Shown here piece by piece: positions 1 to 8,983 of a stretch of 64,000 nt of DNA. The stretch's first letter is position 1; every line of letters begins with the position of its first letter. The translations under genes and the position numbers were made by a program. The stretch lies in contig CAYJPV010000006.1 of the NCBI GenBank assembly GCA_964372095.1, forward strand, positions 1 to 64,000, in the 5' to 3' direction. This stretch comes from CAYJPV01 sp964372095 (GTDB taxonomy: Bacteria > Acidobacteriota > Vicinamibacteria > Vicinamibacterales > JAKQTR01). Below the pieces are notes generated by a model that saw only the letters and a list, made by a program, of their open reading frames with translations, was not told the origin of the DNA and ran no database searches.

Positions 1-97
1 CCCCAACGATTCCCCCCCCCCCCAGCCGCCGCCCAGCTCCCCCCCCCCGAGCATCGGGTCGGGGGGGCGGCCTGCCCCCGGCCCCTGACTGCCGCCG
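1..97. other. Low-complexity C/G-run region downstream of pstA
   Basis: This stretch consists largely of long C runs (about 12 at positions 12-23 and about 10 near 39-48) and a G run near 61-67. No gene is visible. In a normal pst operon pstB and phoU would follow pstA here on the minus strand, so they should lie beyond the window edge. The homopolymers could be a genuine G-rich element or a sequence or assembly artefact. Confidence 0.5.
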
Positions 98-1744
98 CTA
101 CGAGAACGCCGACGTCTGGTATTTCTTCCGCAACCGGTTTCTGACCACGATCGCCGTGAGGTTCAGCAGCACGACGACGATCAACAGCAGCACGGCCGTG
201 GCATAGACCATCGGCTTTGCCGCTTCGACGTTCGGGCTCTGGAACCCGACGTCATAGATGTGAAACCCGAGGTGCATGAACTTCCGCTCGAGATGCACGA
301 ACGGGAAATACCCGTCGAGCGGGAGGTCCGGCGCCAGCTTCACGACACCGGTGATCATCAGCGGCGCCACTTCGCCCGCCCCGCGGGCCATGGCCAGAAT
401 CAGTCCCGTGAGGATGCCCGGTGCCGCCGCCGGCAGCACGACGCGCATGATCGTCTGGAACTTCGTCGCGCCTGTGGCGAGCGACGCCTCCCGCATCGAC
501 CGCGGCACGGCCGACAGCGCTTCTTCCGCCGCCACGATCACGACCGGAACGGTGAGCAGGCTCAGCGTCAGCGAGGCCCACAGGATGCCGCCGGTCCCGT
601 ACGTCGGTGTCGGCAGGCTCTCCGGATAGAACAGCTGGTCGATCGTGCCGCCCACGAAGTAGACAAAGAAACCGAGACCAAAAACACCAAAGACGATGGA
701 CGGGACGCCGGCGAGGTTGTTGACGGCGATCCGTACCAGGCGCACCAGGAAACCTTGCCTGGCGTACTCGCGCAAGTAGAGCGCGGCCAATACGCCGAAG
801 GGCACGGCCACCACGCTCATGATGAGCACCATCATCACCGTGCCGAAGATGGCCGGAAAGATGCCGCCCTCGGTGTTCGACTCACGCGGATCTCCGCTCA
901 GGAACTCCCACAGCCGGCTGGCGTACACGGTCGCGCGTTCGACGGTGGACAACCGGTTGGCCGGGTACAGCCGGAAAACATCGAGCGTGGACAGGTCTTT
1001 CTCCTCCCCGTCCGCGGCGCGCAGCGTCAGCCTGACCCGGGACGCCTGCTCGGTCGTTCCCACCAGGCGTTCCTCGAAGAGCGCGTACTGCGCCTTCAGG
1101 CCGGACAGCTCCGCGTCGATGGCCGTACGTGCCGCGGCCTGATCGGCTCCGGGTGATTGAGACCGTTCCAGGTCGAGGCGCCGGACACGCAGGCGGGCCT
1201 GCTCGATACGATGGTTGAGGCTGCCGATATCGGACTGCTCGATGCGCCGGATCGTCGCCCGATCGGTTGCTGCCTGCCGGACCAGGGCCGGCAAGGCGGC
1301 CAGCACCGCGTCGGTGCCCGCCGCCCGCACGTCCTCGCCGTCCGTCAGCGACACCGGGCGGCCGATGAACGGCCCGTACTCCCGGCGCTCCACATACACG
1401 GCGTCCGGCGGATACGTCGTACGAGCCACCTCGGCCTCGGGGACCCACCGGAAGTCGGTGCCGGTCAGGTCGCGGTTGCCCAGCTTGAGCTGGATGCGGA
1501 ACCGTTTCAGGTGCTCCGGCGTACCCGGCGCGGGGATGGGCTCTCGTGCCGCGATTTCCCCCATGAGGACGGTGCCGTCGCGCAGGGTCACTTCGGCAAT
1601 CCGCTGCGGCCAGAAGAAACCCAGGCCGTGGCTGAGGATGAGCAGGATCATCCCGCCAATCATCAGGATGCTGACGCCGAGACCCGTGCCGGCCAGCCAG
1701 ATGGCCGGATCGCCACGACGGAACAGCTCTCGCCACGCGCCCAT
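98..1744 (-). CDS. pstA: Phosphate ABC transporter permease PstA (long form)
   Basis: PstA is one of the two inner-membrane permease subunits of the high-affinity phosphate importer. The C-terminal ~270 residues form the permease core, with an EAA loop seen as EEALSAVPRSMREASLATGA and several membrane segments. At about 549 residues it is nearly twice the classical PstA length. After a first membrane segment (about residues 18-40) there is a ~250-residue hydrophilic, partly coiled-coil insert predicted to be periplasmic; similar long forms occur in pseudomonads. The ATG at 1744 shares its A with the pstC TGA stop; a GTG one codon earlier (1747) is the alternative. Translation is therefore probably coupled to pstC. 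Confidence 0.93.
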   Translation of the reverse strand: MGAWRELFRRGDPAIWLAGTGLGVSILMIGGMILLILSHGLGFFWPQRIAEVTLRDGTVLMGEIAAREPIPAPGTPEHLKRFRIQLKLGNRDLTGTDFRWVPEAEVARTTYPPDAVYVERREYGPFIGRPVSLTDGEDVRAAGTDAVLAALPALVRQAATDRATIRRIEQSDIGSLNHRIEQARLRVRRLDLERSQSPGADQAAARTAIDAELSGLKAQYALFEERLVGTTEQASRVRLTLRAADGEEKDLSTLDVFRLYPANRLSTVERATVYASRLWEFLSGDPRESNTEGGIFPAIFGTVMMVLIMSVVAVPFGVLAALYLREYARQGFLVRLVRIAVNNLAGVPSIVFGVFGLGFFVYFVGGTIDQLFYPESLPTPTYGTGGILWASLTLSLLTVPVVIVAAEEALSAVPRSMREASLATGATKFQTIMRVVLPAAAPGILTGLILAMARGAGEVAPLMITGVVKLAPDLPLDGYFPFVHLERKFMHLGFHIYDVGFQSPNVEAAKPMVYATAVLLLIVVVLLNLTAIVVRNRLRKKYQTSAFS

Positions 1745-3966
1745 CACACCGCCTTGTAGCGCTCACGCAGGCGCTGCCGGATCACCTCGGCGATGGTGTT
1801 CACCACGAAGGTCATCACGAACAGCAGCGCGGCGGCGAGGAAGAGTGTGCGGTAGAGCGTGCCGCCGTACGGGGCTTCCGGAATCTCGACGGCGATATTC
1901 GCCGAAAGCGTCCGGATGCCGTTGAAGATGGACCAGTCCATGACCGGCGTATTGCCGGTGGCCATCAGGACGATCATGGTTTCGCCGACCGCACGTCCGA
2001 ATCCGATCATGATCGCGGAAAAGACACCCGGGCTCGCGGTCGGCAGGACCACGCGCACCGCGGTCTGCCAGCGGCTGGCCCCGAGGGCCAGCGACGCCGC
2101 GGTCAGGCTGGACGGCACGCTGGTGAACGCGTCTTCGGAAATCGTGAAGATGATCGGGATCACCGCGAATCCCATCGCCAGGCCGACCACGAGGCAGTTA
2201 CGCTGGTCGTAGGTCAGCCCCAGCACACTCTGGATCCACGTTCGCGCGTCGCCGGCAAAGATCCAGCCTTCGACCGCCGGGCCCACGCGCATCGACATCC
2301 ACGCCGCCACCAGCAGCAGCGGCACGATGACCAGGACCTCGGTACCGGGCTTGAGGCGCTGCGAGACGGCCGTCGGCAAGAGCTTCCACAGGAACACGCC
2401 GGCCGTGCCGAAGACCGGCATCAGCACGAACATGACGAACACCGCCACCAGGTGTCGTTCGACCACCGAGGCCAGATACAGCCCGGCCAGGAACCCGATG
2501 ACGACGCTCGGCAGCGCCGCCATGATCTCGACCGTCGGCTTGACCTTGGCCCGAATCGTGGGATGGATGAACTGCGACGTGTAGAGGGCCCCAAGCACTG
2601 AAAGCGGGATGGCAAAGAGCATCGCGTACAGCGTGCCTTTGATCGTCCCGAACACCAGCGGCATCAGGCTGAACTTCGACTCGAAGTCGTCGGTCGCGCC
2701 GGTGGACTGCCAGACGTACTCCGGCTGGGCGTACCCTTCGTACCAGACCTTGCCGAACAACGTGTGCCAGTTGACCTCGGGGTGGGGATTGTCGACGGCA
2801 AACGGCCTGAGCGCCCCGTCATGCAGGACGTAGATCGCGTCGGCTTTCGGCGCCATCACCAGCCGCGACGACACGCCCGCGTGGTCGAGACGCACCAGCG
2901 TCCGACCTGACGTCTGGTGACGCAGCACCAGTGATCCGTCGGCCCCCGACGCGGCGAAACTCCGTTCGCGCGGCGAGGCGGCAAACGCCACGACGGCGGC
3001 GCCCTGGGGTTCGAACGTCTGCGCCCGGACCATGGCATCAGCGCCATCGGCGACAGGAGCCCGGAACCACCCGGTCACCTGCCCGCTGGCCGTGCCGACC
3101 ACCACCGAACTGCCGCCGATCAGAAACTCCATCGCGGTGATGGGTTCGTTCGCCACCGGCGAGACGTCCGTCAGCCTGGGCTGGTCCTCGTCGAACAGCC
3201 AGTGGTACATCCGCCCCTTGTCGGTGGCGGCCACAACCGCACCGTTGCGCCCCACCTTCACGTGGGTCACGCGCTGGCCGGCAGCAACCATCAGCAGGGC
3301 CTGGAACTCTTCGCCGTCCTCGCCGGTCCGCCACGCGGCCACTTCGCCGTCCGAGACGATCGCGGCCACGTGCTTGCGCCCGTCCTGCTCGAGGTAGCTG
3401 ACCTCCCGGACAGGGCGGCGCTGGCTGTCGATCTGGACCACGCCGCGGTCCCGCACCGACACATCGATGCCGGAGAGCTTCTCGTTCTCGTAGCGGGGAA
3501 CGTACTGCACGCGCATCAGCGCGACACGGCCGTCATCCGTGCCCGCCGCCAGGTAGTTGCCCATGTGACTGCGCGACGACGCCCGAATCGGCGTTCCCGG
3601 GTCGAGGCCCGGGATCGGGAACTCGAGTGCCGGCCGGCCGTCGCCGAGGCCGTAGAACGCCACCCGTCCGTCGGGCTCGACCACGTAGGCGTACCGTCGG
3701 TACTCATCAACGCCAAAAGCACGCAGGCCGGGCGCGGCCGGCGACACCGCGGTGGGCAGGACGAGCGCGTCCGCGGGCTCGAGCGCGGCGGGACGGAAGA
3801 GCGGGACGGCTTCGGCGCCGATGAACAGCAGGATGCCAAGCACGCCGACCACCACCGCCAGTCCGCCAAGGGTGATGATGAACACCGCGGCGCGGTCGAT
3901 GCGCTTGAGGCGGGCGATCCGCCGGGAGGCGGCCGCCATCTTGCTGCGAACGGATTGGTTGGTCAC
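1744..3966 (-). CDS. pstC: Phosphate ABC transporter permease PstC (long form)
   Basis: PstC is the partner permease of PstA. A membrane anchor (about residues 25-50) is followed by ~300 residues of repetitive beta-rich sequence that looks like a periplasmic beta-propeller. The C-terminal permease core contains the EAA loop (SEDAFTSVPSSLTAASLALG). Total length is about 740 residues, against about 320 for the short classical form. I chose the GTG at 3966, which lies 18 nt after the pstS stop; an ATG at 3939 is equally possible and neither has a strong ribosome binding site. The open frame runs further upstream through pstS, but that part is a shadow of pstS. Confidence 0.9.
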   Translation of the reverse strand: MTNQSVRSKMAAASRRIARLKRIDRAAVFIITLGGLAVVVGVLGILLFIGAEAVPLFRPAALEPADALVLPTAVSPAAPGLRAFGVDEYRRYAYVVEPDGRVAFYGLGDGRPALEFPIPGLDPGTPIRASSRSHMGNYLAAGTDDGRVALMRVQYVPRYENEKLSGIDVSVRDRGVVQIDSQRRPVREVSYLEQDGRKHVAAIVSDGEVAAWRTGEDGEEFQALLMVAAGQRVTHVKVGRNGAVVAATDKGRMYHWLFDEDQPRLTDVSPVANEPITAMEFLIGGSSVVVGTASGQVTGWFRAPVADGADAMVRAQTFEPQGAAVVAFAASPRERSFAASGADGSLVLRHQTSGRTLVRLDHAGVSSRLVMAPKADAIYVLHDGALRPFAVDNPHPEVNWHTLFGKVWYEGYAQPEYVWQSTGATDDFESKFSLMPLVFGTIKGTLYAMLFAIPLSVLGALYTSQFIHPTIRAKVKPTVEIMAALPSVVIGFLAGLYLASVVERHLVAVFVMFVLMPVFGTAGVFLWKLLPTAVSQRLKPGTEVLVIVPLLLVAAWMSMRVGPAVEGWIFAGDARTWIQSVLGLTYDQRNCLVVGLAMGFAVIPIIFTISEDAFTSVPSSLTAASLALGASRWQTAVRVVLPTASPGVFSAIMIGFGRAVGETMIVLMATGNTPVMDWSIFNGIRTLSANIAVEIPEAPYGGTLYRTLFLAAALLFVMTFVVNTIAEVIRQRLRERYKAV

Positions 3967-3983
3967 GGGGTTCGGCCCCACGA

Positions 3984-4958
3984 CTACTTCTGAATCTTCG
4001 CCAGTTCCGCCTGCGCCTGCGCCGCGGACAACGGCATGTAGCCGTCCTTCACGACCACTTCCTGGCCGTCCTTGCTGAACATCAGCTTGACGAACTCGGC
4101 CACGAGCGGGTCGAGGGGTTTCCCCGGCGCCTTGTTCACGTAGATGTAGAGGAACCGCGCCAGTGGGTATGTGCCGCTCTGCACGTCGGCATAGGACCCG
4201 TCCGAGAAGGGTCCTTTGTCCGTCTCGGACACGGGCACGGCTTTGACGCCGGACGTCTTGTAGCCGATGCCCGAATAGCCGATACCAAACCGGTCTTCGG
4301 TCACCCCCTGAACGACCGACGCGGAACCGGGCTGTTCCTTGACGGTGTCCTTGAAGTCGCCGTTCTTCAGCGTGTGTTCCTTGAAGAAGCCGTACGTGCC
4401 GCTCGCCGAGTTGCGGCCGTAGAGGCTGATGGAGCGGTTTGCCCAGTCGCCGGTCAGGCCCAGCTGCCCCCAGGTCTTGATGTCGTCCTTGTGCCCGCGT
4501 TTGCGGCTCTTCGAGAACACGGCTTCGACCTGCGCCAGCGTCAGCGTCTGGATGGGATTGTCCTTGTTGACGTAGACCGCCAGGGCATCGTACGAGGTCC
4601 GCAGTTCCGTCGGCTTGTAGCCGTACTTCGCTTCGAACTGGTCGATCTCGGTGGACTTCATCGCGCGCGACATCGGCCCGAACTGGGCCGTGCCCGCAAT
4701 CAGCGCCGCGGGTGCCGTCGACGATCCTTTGCCTTCGACCTGGATCTTTACGTTCGGATACCGTTTCCGGAAGGCCTCGGCCCACAACGTCATCATGTTG
4801 TTCATCGTGTCCGAGCCCACGCTGCTCAGGCTGCCGGACACGCCGCTGACGCGCTGATACGCCGGCAGCTTCGGATCGACCTTGAGCGCCTGGGCGCTGA
4901 CCAGCGCCGATCCGGCCATCACCGCCGCGCACGCGGCCGCTATGAGTGCACGCTTCAT
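3984..4958 (-). CDS. pstS: Periplasmic phosphate-binding protein PstS
   Basis: PstS captures phosphate in the periplasm and delivers it to PstCA. It has a Sec signal peptide (about residues 1-23, ending ALVSAQA). Phosphate-loop motifs are visible: SVGSDTMNNMM near the mature N terminus, GKGSSTAPAAL, and GRNSASGTYGFF. Length (about 324 residues) fits the family. Two ATGs lie in tandem at 4961 and 4958. A GGAGG lies only 2 nt before the first but 5 nt before the second, so 4958 is preferred. It is the first gene of pstSCA and follows the glycosyltransferase gene on the same strand after about 80 bp. Confidence 0.93.
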   Translation of the reverse strand: MKRALIAAACAAVMAGSALVSAQALKVDPKLPAYQRVSGVSGSLSSVGSDTMNNMMTLWAEAFRKRYPNVKIQVEGKGSSTAPAALIAGTAQFGPMSRAMKSTEIDQFEAKYGYKPTELRTSYDALAVYVNKDNPIQTLTLAQVEAVFSKSRKRGHKDDIKTWGQLGLTGDWANRSISLYGRNSASGTYGFFKEHTLKNGDFKDTVKEQPGSASVVQGVTEDRFGIGYSGIGYKTSGVKAVPVSETDKGPFSDGSYADVQSGTYPLARFLYIYVNKAPGKPLDPLVAEFVKLMFSKDGQEVVVKDGYMPLSAAQAQAELAKIQK

Positions 4959-5026
4959 CATTTCCTCCAGAACGCCACGACACTGATCCTCACATCTTCC
5001 ATCGTAGCGAGGTCGCTTCCGAGAAG

Positions 5027-5042
5027 TGTTACGCTGCTGTTA
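5027..5042 (-). promoter_or_regulatory. Candidate Pho box upstream of pstS
   Basis: Two copies of TGTTA lie exactly 11 bp apart (5027 and 5038); read toward pstS this is TAACA-N6-TAACA. PhoB-type regulators bind direct repeats with 11-bp phasing, and pstS is the standard PhoB target. The site overlaps the stop codon of the upstream glycosyltransferase. With only two short half-sites this could be chance. Confidence 0.4.
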
Positions 5043-6269
5043 ATTCTCCGAGACACACGGATGTTGTGCGCGTGTCAATCCTGACTGGGGGAGGCCCCGT
5101 TCGCTGGCCAGGTGACAGTACATTGCCGTCTGCCGCCGGATCGCATCGGCCCAGGTCCCGTGCTCGTCGGCCACTCCCCTGGCCCGACGGGAAGCGTCCC
5201 GGCGGTCGGATACGATGGCAAGCCGCACCGCCCGGACGAAGTCGGAGCGGTCACCCGGCCGGAAGGTGAATGGAGATTGCGCCTGGCGCATCAGATCGCC
5301 GATCCCGCCGGCCTCCACCCCGACCACTGCCAGGCCGCAGGCCATCGCTTCCAGTGTCGTCAGACCGAAGGTCTCCGTCGGACTGGGCGACAGCAGAATG
5401 TCGTGGCTCTCGTACAACTGTCGCATCGCGTGGCGGTCCCCGACGTAACCGGCGAACCTGACACCTGGCCGATTCAGCGATGCGACGCGCCCGGCATACG
5501 GTCCCGAACCCGCCACGGTCAACTCAACGTCCGGTGGGGCCACGAACGCTGCCAGCGTCTCGAGCACGAGGTCGATACCCTTCTCGGGCTGGAGCCGTCC
5601 GGCATACAACAGCCTGACTGGCCGCCCGGACGTGGCCGGCCGCGGCGGCGCACTCAGGAATTCGCGATCCAGCCCGAACGGCACGCAGCGGACGTTCGTC
5701 ACGCCATGAGCCCGCAGCAGGCGCGTCATCTCGACTGAAGACGCCAGCGTGCAGTCGTAGGCCGACTGCAGCCGCCAGAACACCCGGCAAGCCAGGCGTG
5801 CGGCGGCCCGACGCATCGCCGGTGGCCAGGCCCACCGCTGCAGCCACGGCAACACGTATGCCCCGAGGGAGTCCGTGTGGAAGAACGACGCCAGGATGCC
5901 TGGCAGACGGCCCAGACGTCGGGCGGCGAGGGCCGTCGGCCCGGTGATCCACGGGTCGCTGGCTTCAACGACGTCCGGGCGGAATCGATCGATCACAGCC
6001 AGCATCCGGCGCAGGTCCAGCGGCACCCGATACCCGTCCACGCCGTGGCCCGTCGTCATGCCGAACACGTCCACGCGCGTCACGGTATCGGCGACGGCTG
6101 TGACCCGATACGACGGGCCAGGAGCGACGAGCACATAGTGATGCCGCGACTGCTGGGCAAACCACTCGATCTTGGCGCGATGGTACGTGCGAATGCCGCC
6201 GCCTCGCTCGCAGTAGAACATCGAGAGGTCACAGAACACCAACCCGCCATCGTCACGCATCCGCGCCAT
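5040..6269 (-). CDS. GT4-family glycosyltransferase
   Basis: This is a retaining GT-B glycosyltransferase of 409 residues. The N-terminal Rossmann half contains the acceptor-side glycine loop ERGGGIRTYH (about residues 20-29). The C-terminal half has LLYAGRLQPEKGIDLVLE and the donor-binding E-x7-E motif SPTETFGLTTLEAMACG. There is no signal peptide, and the sugar and acceptor cannot be read from sequence. It sits directly upstream of pstSCA on the same strand and is divergent from an operon of further glycosyltransferases and lipid enzymes. A membrane-glycolipid role under phosphate limitation is therefore attractive but inferred. The start at 6269 has a GAGGAG ribosome site 5 nt upstream. 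Confidence 0.85.
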   Translation of the reverse strand: MARMRDDGGLVFCDLSMFYCERGGGIRTYHRAKIEWFAQQSRHHYVLVAPGPSYRVTAVADTVTRVDVFGMTTGHGVDGYRVPLDLRRMLAVIDRFRPDVVEASDPWITGPTALAARRLGRLPGILASFFHTDSLGAYVLPWLQRWAWPPAMRRAAARLACRVFWRLQSAYDCTLASSVEMTRLLRAHGVTNVRCVPFGLDREFLSAPPRPATSGRPVRLLYAGRLQPEKGIDLVLETLAAFVAPPDVELTVAGSGPYAGRVASLNRPGVRFAGYVGDRHAMRQLYESHDILLSPSPTETFGLTTLEAMACGLAVVGVEAGGIGDLMRQAQSPFTFRPGDRSDFVRAVRLAIVSDRRDASRRARGVADEHGTWADAIRRQTAMYCHLASERGLPQSGLTRAQHPCVSEN

Positions 6270-6532
6270 ACTCGCTCCTCAGACCGTCGACGCCCCGGCC
6301 TGCCAGGCCTCTGCAGGCCAGTATAGGCAGGCGTTCGCCGTTACCAACCGCGCGCGCGACGATGTAACCCAGTGTTCACCGACTCGTCATGCGCCGAGCA
6401 CACCTGTGCACGGCCGCTGCAGAACTAACGCGCGCGTGACGGATCCGACACGCGGTCTTCATCCCGAGCCTCTACGCTGCCATTCATCGGTCCGTAGCCT
6501 GACACGACCGGGTTCCGGGGGAGGACAAGACG
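6270..6532. promoter_or_regulatory. Divergent promoter region with candidate Pho-box-like repeat
   Basis: This gap separates two divergent units. At 6364-6379, GTAAC and TTCAC are spaced 11 bp apart, weakly resembling the 11-bp-phased half-sites upstream of pstS (5027) and of the phosphodiesterase (13440). A GGGGGAGG ribosome site precedes the plus-strand gene. No obvious -35/-10 pair stands out. Confidence 0.3.
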
Positions 6533-7657
6533 ATGGCCCACACCCGAATTGGACACACCCTCTCAGAGGCAGCGCGGGGACAACGCTCGGCGGTTTCGCT
6601 GCACAGTCATACGCACCACTCCAAAGAACGACTGGGCTTCCTGCCCGGGTGGGTGGGACGGCAGCCCATCCTGGGGTGGCTGTCCCGGCACGAACTGGCC
6701 CGGCAGGAACGCCGACGGGGCCGCGCGCTCAATTTCATGCAGGCCTATTGGTGCCCTCCCCTGCCGGCGCGTGCCGTCATCGCGTCCGAAGAGGAGCAGA
6801 TCGCTCGTCGGCTGGACCTTGCCGCCCTGGTCTCGATCACCGATCACGACAACATCGATGCGAGCCTGGGACTGACAGCAATCAATGCGGGCACGACGTA
6901 CCCGACGTCCGTCGAGTGGACCGTGCCCTTCCGGGGTCAGGTCTTCCACCTGGGCATTCACAACCTGCCACCGGCGCACGGTCGGCCGTTGTTGGCGCGA
7001 TTCCAGGCCTACACGGCCGCCCCGACCGAGCGTGAGCTGGTCGACGTTCTGGCCGACGTCACGTCGCACCCGTCAGCACTCGTCGTGCTCAACCATCCGC
7101 TCTGGAACGCCCACCTCGACGCCAACCAGGATCACTCGACCTTGCGCGAGTTCGTGTCTGCGCACCGGGCGTTCCTGCATGCCACCGAGGTCAACGGGTA
7201 CCGCAGCCACGCCGAGAACGCGGCGGTCCTCAGCTTCGGGCGTGCGTGGGCGCTTCCGGTGGTCGCCGGGGGTGACCGGCATGGCCGGGCCCCCAACGCC
7301 ATGCTGATTGTCACTCGCGCGACCACATTCGACGAGTTCGTGCACGAAGTCCGGGACGAATGCCGTTCGCACATGGTCATCATGCCGGAGTACCGCGAGC
7401 ATCCTGCCACACGGGTGCTTGAGGTGGTGGCGGACGTACTCGGGCACCACGAAAGCCTCGATCCCGGGCAGCGGCGCTGGCTGCAGCGCGTCTTCGTGGT
7501 CGGCGACGACGGGCAACACCGACCGCTCGAGCGTTATTGGAACGAAGTGCCCTTATGGATCCGGGCCGTCGTGAAGACAACCTCGCTGATGGGAAGCGTG
7601 ACCGCACGCCAGGCGATCAGGCTCGGGCTCCCGGCCACCGACGGAGGCGTCCTGTGA
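6533..7657 (+). CDS. PHP-domain metal-dependent phosphoesterase
   Basis: The PHP (polymerase and histidinol phosphatase) fold is recognised from metal-binding motifs: HSHTHHS at residues 24-30, ITDHDN near 102, an acidic residue in SVEW near 127, NHPLW near 188 and GGDRHG near 247. Family members are metal-dependent phosphoesterases acting on varied substrates. At 374 residues with no signal peptide it should be cytoplasmic. It is the first gene of a tight five-gene operon with two glycosyltransferases and the OlsBA-like acyltransferases; the next gene overlaps by 4 nt. That context suggests action on a lipid or a sugar-phosphate headgroup, but the substrate is unknown. Confidence 0.8.
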   Translation: MAHTRIGHTLSEAARGQRSAVSLHSHTHHSKERLGFLPGWVGRQPILGWLSRHELARQERRRGRALNFMQAYWCPPLPARAVIASEEEQIARRLDLAALVSITDHDNIDASLGLTAINAGTTYPTSVEWTVPFRGQVFHLGIHNLPPAHGRPLLARFQAYTAAPTERELVDVLADVTSHPSALVVLNHPLWNAHLDANQDHSTLREFVSAHRAFLHATEVNGYRSHAENAAVLSFGRAWALPVVAGGDRHGRAPNAMLIVTRATTFDEFVHEVRDECRSHMVIMPEYREHPATRVLEVVADVLGHHESLDPGQRRWLQRVFVVGDDGQHRPLERYWNEVPLWIRAVVKTTSLMGSVTARQAIRLGLPATDGGVL

Positions 7658-8967
7658 CCGGCACGCCCCGGGTCGCCTACTTTCCTGATTCGTTCGAGGA
7701 AGTGAACGGCGTCGCCCACACAAGCCGCCTGCTGACGGCGTTCGCGATTCGCCAGGATCGGCCGCTCCTGTGCGTGCATGCGGGGTCCAGGACGCGCGTC
7801 GTGCGCGCGTCCCGCACGGTAACCCGGGTCGAGCTCGAACGGGGGCGTATGTCCTTCGGTCTCGAGCGCGACCTGCGGTTCGATCTCGGCCTGTGGCGGC
7901 ACACACGGGCCGTCCGGGCCGAGATCGAGGCGTTCGCCCCCGACGTGGTTCACGTGACCGGTCCGAACGACGTCGGACAGCTTGGAGCCTACCTGGCGCA
8001 CGACATGGGTGTGCCCCTCGTGGCGTCGTGGCACACCAACCTGCACGACTTCGCCGCCCGGCGCCTCGACCGCCTGATCGAGTTCGTACCCGACGGCATG
8101 CGACGGCGGATCGTGACGCGGGCCGGTCGGTATTCTCTGCGCCTCCTGCTGGACTTCTACAAACTCGGCCGGGTGGTGCTCGCCCCGAACCTGGAGTCGA
8201 TGCTGCTGCTCGGTCACGCCACACGTCGCTCGGTCCACCTGATGGAGCGGGGCGTCGACACCTCGCTGTTCCATCCGGCCAAGCGGCACCGCACGGACCG
8301 GGCGTTTCGGGTCGGCTTCGTAGGCCGCCTGTCGCCCGAGAAGAACGTGCGGGCGCTGGCCGAGATCGAGGCCGAGTTGCTGCGGCAGGGTCTGACAGAT
8401 GCTCAGTTCGTCATCGTCGGTGACGGCAGCGAACGGGCCTGGCTCGAGGCGCACCTGCGCCGCGCGCGCTTTCCGGGAGTCCTGACTGGAAACGACCTCG
8501 CGGCCGCCTACGCGGATTTCGACGCCTTTGTCTTCCCCTCCGAGACCGATACGTACGGCAACGTTGTCCTTGAAGCCATGGCAGCCGCGGTGCCGGCACT
8601 GGTGACCGAGGTTGGCGGCCCGAAGTTCCTCGTTCAGGATGGCGTGACCGGGTTCGTGTGTGACGGCCCGTCGTCCATGGCCGACGCCATCGTCAGGTTG
8701 CATGCCAACCCGGCCCTGGCCGACTCAATGCGCCAAGCGGCACGTCGCCGGGCCCTGGAGGCGTCCTGGGAGCAGGTGTTCGAGCGGCTTTACGAGGCCT
8801 ACGGCTCGGCCGTGTCCGCCCCGCGGGCGACTGAGGAATCCCGGCCGGCTTCCGGCGATCTGACCCTGATCGCCCGCGCCGTCCGGGGCGTATTCCGGCT
8901 GCTGGCGCACCGTCCAACACCGTCCGGGCCGCTGGCGCCGTCTGCCGGCGCCGCGGTCACGCCGTAG
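7654..8967 (+). CDS. GT4 glycosyltransferase, MgtA/SqdX-like
   Basis: The N terminus (YFPDSFEEVNGVAHTSRLL) and the segment PLVASWHTNLHDFAARR resemble the family of diacylglycerol and mannosyl glycosyltransferases that includes SqdX and MgtA. The C-terminal half carries VGFVGRLSPEKNVRAL and the E-x7-E motif ETDTYGNVVLEAMAA. The GTG start at 7654 overlaps the preceding stop (GTGA), which gives about 437 residues. Relatives transfer sugars to diacylglycerol to make phosphorus-free glycolipids, and the neighbouring ornithine-lipid genes fit that role. The exact sugar and acceptor are inferred, not shown. The last ~50 residues are a poorly conserved tail. Confidence 0.82.
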   Translation: MTGTPRVAYFPDSFEEVNGVAHTSRLLTAFAIRQDRPLLCVHAGSRTRVVRASRTVTRVELERGRMSFGLERDLRFDLGLWRHTRAVRAEIEAFAPDVVHVTGPNDVGQLGAYLAHDMGVPLVASWHTNLHDFAARRLDRLIEFVPDGMRRRIVTRAGRYSLRLLLDFYKLGRVVLAPNLESMLLLGHATRRSVHLMERGVDTSLFHPAKRHRTDRAFRVGFVGRLSPEKNVRALAEIEAELLRQGLTDAQFVIVGDGSERAWLEAHLRRARFPGVLTGNDLAAAYADFDAFVFPSETDTYGNVVLEAMAAAVPALVTEVGGPKFLVQDGVTGFVCDGPSSMADAIVRLHANPALADSMRQAARRRALEASWEQVFERLYEAYGSAVSAPRATEESRPASGDLTLIARAVRGVFRLLAHRPTPSGPLAPSAGAAVTP

Positions 8968-8983
8968 CCGGGAGCGAGCAGCC

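Noticed and set aside
3967..4983. Upstream extension of the pstC frame through pstS
   Set aside because: The same DNA encodes PstS in another frame with a signal peptide and ligand loops.
7534..8703. Minus-strand frame opposite the GT4 gene
   Set aside because: It is a GC-driven shadow of a glycosyltransferase with intact motifs.
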